Source: Hyphomonas sp. TMED17 (GTDB lineage Bacteria; Pseudomonadota; Alphaproteobacteria; Caulobacterales; Hyphomonadaceae). Taken from it: DNA of 64,000 nt. The notes beneath the pieces were generated by a model that saw only the letters and a program-made list of their open reading frames with translations, was not told where the DNA came from and made no database searches. A program made the translations under genes and the position numbers. Numbering within the stretch: the stretch's first letter is position 1; each line of letters starts with the position of its first letter. Below, in pieces: positions 60,678-64,000 of this stretch. The stretch covers positions 8,084-72,083 of the forward strand of contig NHBW01000007.1 in NCBI GenBank assembly GCA_002172915.1, given 5' to 3'.

Positions 60678-61694
60678 TCAAGCGGGACGTCCGAGGAACG
60701 GAGCGCATGCGGTTTTGAGCAGACCAATAGCGACAGCCGACCCCAGGCCGGCACCTGTATTAAAGTCTAGCGGCAGCAAAGGGATCAGCCCGATCCGTTC
60801 TAAAGCCGCCTCATGTGCCGGACGCCGGGTAATATGCGCTGCCAGCAAATGTTCGATTGCATCCGGGTTAATCGCGTGAACAATACCGGCCGCAATTGTC
60901 GTTGCAAAACCATCAATGAGCACCGGCACGCCTTGCTGTCGGGCGGCTAGAATAAGACCGACACAGGCGGCGATTTCTCGTCCCCCAAGACATCTTAACG
61001 ACTCCAGCGGATCGCTTAAATGCCCACGGTGAAAGGTCAGGGCCTCATTGAGTAGCTCGACACGCTGATTATTCAGCTCTGGACCGTGTTGCGGCCCCGG
61101 CCGCACCCAGTAATCAGGAGCGCCGCCATACAGGGCACATGCCAGAGCGGCCGCCGATGTACCGATGCCCGCGCCAACAAGACCAAGCGCAACAAGATCT
61201 GGCTTTCCCTCAAGCGCTTCGAACCCGTAGGCGATCGTGGCAGCGCATTCTTTTTCGGTCATTGCTGCCGCATTCGCGATATTCGGTGTCGGCCTGTCAA
61301 TCGCAAGCTCAAAAATCCTGATATTCGCTTCGGTGTGCGCAGCGATCGCTGATAACGGGTCCTCGCCTTGCCGCAATGCCTCGACTTTTTGTAGGGTGCT
61401 CTCATTCGAGGATAATGACACGCCGCGTTCAACCAAACCGTGCGACCCGGCAAAAATAGCCAGTGTCGGACTCTCGATCCTTGGCGGGTAACGGTTTTGA
61501 CATTTTGACAACCACGCAGCTGCCTCGCCTAATTTGCCGAAATCACCCTCTCGTCCCATGCCGAGCAAGGCGGCTTCAACTCTTCCTGAAAAGGCCGAGG
61601 AAAATGAAGACGGCAAATTGGCAAGATCCCGAACATCGTCGAACGGGCTTCTAGTGCTGTTAGTCTCTGACACTTTACTATCTTTCTGATCCAC
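60678..61694 (-). CDS. cobT: CobT-like phosphoribosyltransferase, catalytic Glu not conserved
   Basis: Homologue of nicotinate-nucleotide:dimethylbenzimidazole phosphoribosyltransferase, which activates the lower ligand of cobalamin. The 338 residues show the family pattern (LAIFAGSHGLVERGVS, GLVGAGIGTSAAALA, LRCLGGREIAACVGLI, VLIDGFATTIAA). In typical CobT a C-terminal GEGTGA holds the catalytic Glu; here the aligned stretch reads LDFNTGAGLGSA, with Thr313 near the Glu position. Whether it still works as CobT is unclear. The start is a GTG without a strong ribosome site. No other cobalamin genes are in the window. Confidence 0.8.
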   Translation of the reverse strand: MDQKDSKVSETNSTRSPFDDVRDLANLPSSFSSAFSGRVEAALLGMGREGDFGKLGEAAAWLSKCQNRYPPRIESPTLAIFAGSHGLVERGVSLSSNESTLQKVEALRQGEDPLSAIAAHTEANIRIFELAIDRPTPNIANAAAMTEKECAATIAYGFEALEGKPDLVALGLVGAGIGTSAAALACALYGGAPDYWVRPGPQHGPELNNQRVELLNEALTFHRGHLSDPLESLRCLGGREIAACVGLILAARQQGVPVLIDGFATTIAAGIVHAINPDAIEHLLAAHITRRPAHEAALERIGLIPLLPLDFNTGAGLGSAVAIGLLKTACAPFLGRPA

Positions 61695-61812
61695 TATCTG
61701 CTGAATGCAATGATAGAGCCACCGCGCTTATCGGCATATTTATTTTTTAAAATTTCACATTCAATCTACTTTTGTTCTATTCAGATTCGGATTCAATCAA
61801 AGAGGCTCCGCG

Positions 61813-62019
61813 ATGGGAACCGCAAATATCGAAAGCCCCTGCATCAAAGTCTGCGCGGTCAGCGGCAGCACCGGTCTATGTCTGGGGTGCGGCCGGACTC
61901 TGCCCGAAATCGGTCGCTGGGCCGCAATGAGCGCTGATGAAAGACAAAGCATCATGCGTGAATTGCCAGAGCGCTTGGCAATGGCTGCCCCGGCGGCAAA
62001 TAATACCACGTCGCAATGA
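61813..62019 (+). CDS. DUF1289 family Cys-rich small protein
   Basis: A 68-residue protein with the DUF1289 pattern ESPCIKVCAVSGSTGLCLGCGRTLPEIGRW. The four cysteines suggest metal or iron-sulfur binding, which is not established. GAGG precedes the ATG by six bases. Its last four bases (ATGA) overlap the start of the aspartic protease gene, so the two are translationally coupled. Confidence 0.85.
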   Translation: MGTANIESPCIKVCAVSGSTGLCLGCGRTLPEIGRWAAMSADERQSIMRELPERLAMAAPAANNTTSQ

Positions 62020-62546
62020 TCCGCTCAAAAAAAACTTTAATCCTGGCGGCCACGACCCTCTTTGTTTTAACCGGGCTGCTATTATTCTTTATGGCGCTTA
62101 CACCCCGCCCTTCTTCCATCGACGATGTGGCAGCTGACAAAACAATTCCGGCTTACGACACCGGCTCGCCATTAAACCGTTCTGCAGTGTTGAACCAACG
62201 CACCGACGGCCATTTCTGGGGCAATGCGTTTGTAAATGAGCAGAGCCACATCGATTTCATGGTCGATACCGGAGCCAGCGTTATCGCGCTGACACCCCGT
62301 GATGCCCAACGGATTGGGCTCGCGCCTGACACGCTCGACTATAGCTGGGCTGTTCAAACCGCTGGAGGCGAAGTGAAAGGCGCGAGCGTGCTAATCGACT
62401 CGATCCGGATTCACCAGGTCGAAATACACAATGTCGAAGCCATGGTATTACAGGAGCAACTCTCAAATTCATTACTCGGAATGAGTTATCTGACCAAGCT
62501 CTACTCATACGAATTTCGCGGTGACCAACTTATCATACGACAATGA
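62016..62546 (+). CDS. Membrane-anchored retropepsin-like aspartic protease (TIGR02281-like)
   Basis: A 176-residue protein with one N-terminal transmembrane helix (about residues 8-28) and a single retropepsin domain in the periplasm. The catalytic Asp84 is in FMVDTGASVIAL; the C-terminal flap-side motif is SLLGMSYLTKLYSYEF. One Asp per chain means it must dimerise. Substrate unknown. Coupled to the DUF1289 gene by an ATGA overlap, and its end overlaps the convergent TauE/SafE gene by 14 bases. Confidence 0.87.
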   Translation: MIRSKKTLILAATTLFVLTGLLLFFMALTPRPSSIDDVAADKTIPAYDTGSPLNRSAVLNQRTDGHFWGNAFVNEQSHIDFMVDTGASVIALTPRDAQRIGLAPDTLDYSWAVQTAGGEVKGASVLIDSIRIHQVEIHNVEAMVLQEQLSNSLLGMSYLTKLYSYEFRGDQLIIRQ

Positions 62547-63357
62547 AATCCGAGATCAGGCGGATTGATACCAGTGCCAGCAAAACCGCAAACAGCTTTT
62601 TCAAACGCGTCGGATTGAGACGGTGAGCCAGCCTCGCGCCAATAGGAGCCGTGATAATCGTAAAAGCAGAGATAAGCGCAAACGCCGCGACATTAACATA
62701 GCCTAACGAAAACGGCGGTAATCCCTCACGTCCCCATCCAACGCTGATTGCCGTCAAAGCACTTGGTAGTCCGATGGCTACACCGAATCCGGCTGCAGTT
62801 GCGACCGCCTGATGTATCGATCGGCCAAACAGGGTCAGCATAGTGACACCGAATGTACCGCCTCCAATGCCCATAATGGCCGACAGGCCGCCGACCGTTC
62901 CCGCAAGAATGGCACCACGTCCGCCGCGCGGAACATCGGCGGCCAGACGCCAGTCCGGCCGACCGAAATAGAGTTGTGCCGCCAGAACTAGCGCCATTAA
63001 GCCGAAGAATAATTTTAGGCTGGCATTACTCATCGACCCGGCCACGAGCTGCCCGATTACAGCCCCTAGCATGATCCAAAGCCCCCAATGCTGGATAATC
63101 GTCCAATCAACCGCACCACGCTCGTGATGAGCCAACACCGAACGGGTCGAGGTTAGAATGATCGTCGCCAGAGAGGTGGCAATCGCAACATGCGATGCGG
63201 TTTCGGTATAGCCCAGGGAATCAAACAGAATAATGAGAACCGGAACGATCACGGCGCCCCCGCCGATACCGAACAAACCGGCGGCAAGCCCGCTGAACAA
63301 ACCGCAAGCGCACAGGGCAATAATAAGCGTCCAATATTCGAGAAATAATTCTATCAT
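62533..63357 (-). CDS. TauE/SafE family sulfite/anion permease
   Basis: Integral membrane protein of about 274 residues with around eight helices, in two repeats. The family motif is seen as GLFSGLAAGLFGIGGGAVIVPVL in the first half and GGLSAIMGIGGGTFGVTML in the second. The frame opens at a TTG (63399), but I take the ATG at 63357. The substrate could be sulfite, sulfonates or other organic anions. It lies downstream of the dus gene on the same strand, about 130 bases away. Confidence 0.87.
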   Translation of the reverse strand: MIELFLEYWTLIIALCACGLFSGLAAGLFGIGGGAVIVPVLIILFDSLGYTETASHVAIATSLATIILTSTRSVLAHHERGAVDWTIIQHWGLWIMLGAVIGQLVAGSMSNASLKLFFGLMALVLAAQLYFGRPDWRLAADVPRGGRGAILAGTVGGLSAIMGIGGGTFGVTMLTLFGRSIHQAVATAAGFGVAIGLPSALTAISVGWGREGLPPFSLGYVNVAAFALISAFTIITAPIGARLAHRLNPTRLKKLFAVLLALVSIRLISDFIVV

Positions 63358-63486
63358 CACCCCGATTACGACGGTGCCGGGTGTTTGGAAAGCCGCCAAC
63401 CCGTCAATTCAATTTCTTAATCTGCGAACAGCAACCGGTTATCGCCGGGGCGGGGCCGGTCTATTTCGAATTAAAGCAGGTCTGGC

Positions 63487-64000
63487 TTAGGCGGGCAAAG
63501 TCTCGGGCAACGCAGCAAGTGCGGTATCGAGCACGGTAATATCTGCACCGGGTCGCGGAGCCTGCTCACTCAAAATCCGACGCCACATCCGGGCACCCGG
63601 CCGACTATTAAAAAGACCAAGCATGTGACGCGTCATAGACGACAGTCGCGTGCCATTCGCCAGTTCTCGCTCAATATAGGGGCGATATCGCGCTACAGCT
63701 TCGAACCCTGATACAATCGGTGCTGACGGGTCAAACAGCCGGCGATCCAGTTCCCCAAGAATTGCCGGTGACTGATACGCCGCACGCCCGACCATAACCC
63801 CGTCAAACACCGCTAATTGCTGCGCGCATTGATTGAGCTCCACCAAGCCTCCGTTAAGAATGATTTTTAAATCGGGACGTGCCCGCTTGAGCTCACCAAC
63901 AAGCGCATAATCGAGCGGCGGAACCTCTCTATTCTCTTTCGGGGACAATCCTTTTAGCCAGGCCTTGCGGGCATGTATGGTAAAAATCTCGCAGCCGGCT
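63487..64000 (-). CDS. dusA: tRNA-dihydrouridine synthase (DusA-like), 5' end beyond the window
   Basis: Flavoenzyme that reduces uridine in the D-loop of tRNA. About 171 codons of the C-terminal part are present. The start is beyond 64000; a TTG at 63948 is inside the frame and is not the start, because upstream codons read GCEIFTIHARKAWLKGLSPK as in DusA. NGGL and DGVMVGRAAYQSP form the FMN phosphate site, and the family C-terminal helical domain follows. DusA rather than DusB/C is favoured by HARKAWL and the MVGRAAY motif. Confidence 0.92.
   Translation of the reverse strand, partial: AGCEIFTIHARKAWLKGLSPKENREVPPLDYALVGELKRARPDLKIILNGGLVELNQCAQQLAVFDGVMVGRAAYQSPAILGELDRRLFDPSAPIVSGFEAVARYRPYIERELANGTRLSSMTRHMLGLFNSRPGARMWRRILSEQAPRPGADITVLDTALAALPETLPA

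Noticed and set aside
61770-61790. GTTC-N7-ATTC near the DUF1289 gene as a second LexA box
   Set aside because: The second half-site is imperfect and neither neighbouring gene is a known SOS gene.

Overview
The window is a dense bacterial chromosome segment with about 59 protein genes. Several traits point to an alphaproteobacterium of moderate GC content: a pyruvate dehydrogenase operon whose E1-beta subunit carries its own lipoyl domain, an eno-ftsB-pdhABC-lpd run, an xseB-ispA-dxs run, a GTTC-N7-GTTC LexA box between ssb and uvrA, and small proteins of families DUF3126 and DUF1289. The genus cannot be named from the sequence. There are no rRNA or tRNA genes, CRISPR arrays, insertion sequences or prophage genes, and no gene-free stretch over 300 bases. 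The longest gene-free stretch is about 264 bases, between two acyl-CoA dehydrogenase genes.

Layout. 1-16.5 kb: gyrA (runs off the left edge), ssb, uvrA, a periplasmic lytic transglycosylase, dapA-smpB, a threonine dehydratase-like enzyme, a UDP-sugar epimerase with galU, two short-chain dehydrogenases, an MscS channel and a PdeM-type phosphoesterase. 16.6-23.5 kb: central carbon block lpd, pdhC, pdhB, pdhA, ftsB, eno, all on the minus strand. 23.6-28.6 kb: two predicted exported metallopeptidases, an oligoendopeptidase F-like enzyme and a large M6 (immune inhibitor A-type) protease. 28.7-36.6 kb: an acyl-CoA synthetase, the isoprenoid operon xseB-ispA-dxs, a histidine-phosphatase-like protein, lepB and a metallo-beta-lactamase-fold hydrolase. 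36.8-46.7 kb: an MFS transporter, small metabolic genes, a short phoH with a structured 5' leader, DUF3126, an enoyl-CoA hydratase, a GMC oxidoreductase, cysE, and folD coupled to a small HNH nuclease. 46.8-55 kb: an SDR, a methyltransferase, a 2OG-Fe(II) oxygenase, a dienelactone hydrolase, an NhaC-type antiporter abutting a lipoprotein dipeptidase, and a Deg protease. 55-60.5 kb: an acyl-CoA catabolic cluster of three acyl-CoA dehydrogenases, an atypical crotonase, a RidA-family protein and an ABM-domain protein. 60.7-64 kb: a CobT homologue, DUF1289 with a membrane retropepsin, a TauE/SafE permease and the 3' part of a dus gene.

Most of the window is conserved housekeeping. The parts I would look at first are the phoH leader (competing stems followed by an intrinsic terminator that ends 21 bases before the start codon), the CobT homologue without the usual catalytic glutamate, the dihydrolipoyl acetyltransferase with HRVIGG in place of HxxxDG, the folD-HNH coupling, and the acyl-CoA dehydrogenase cluster with an unusual G10 tract between two of its genes. 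I found no clear new multi-gene system.
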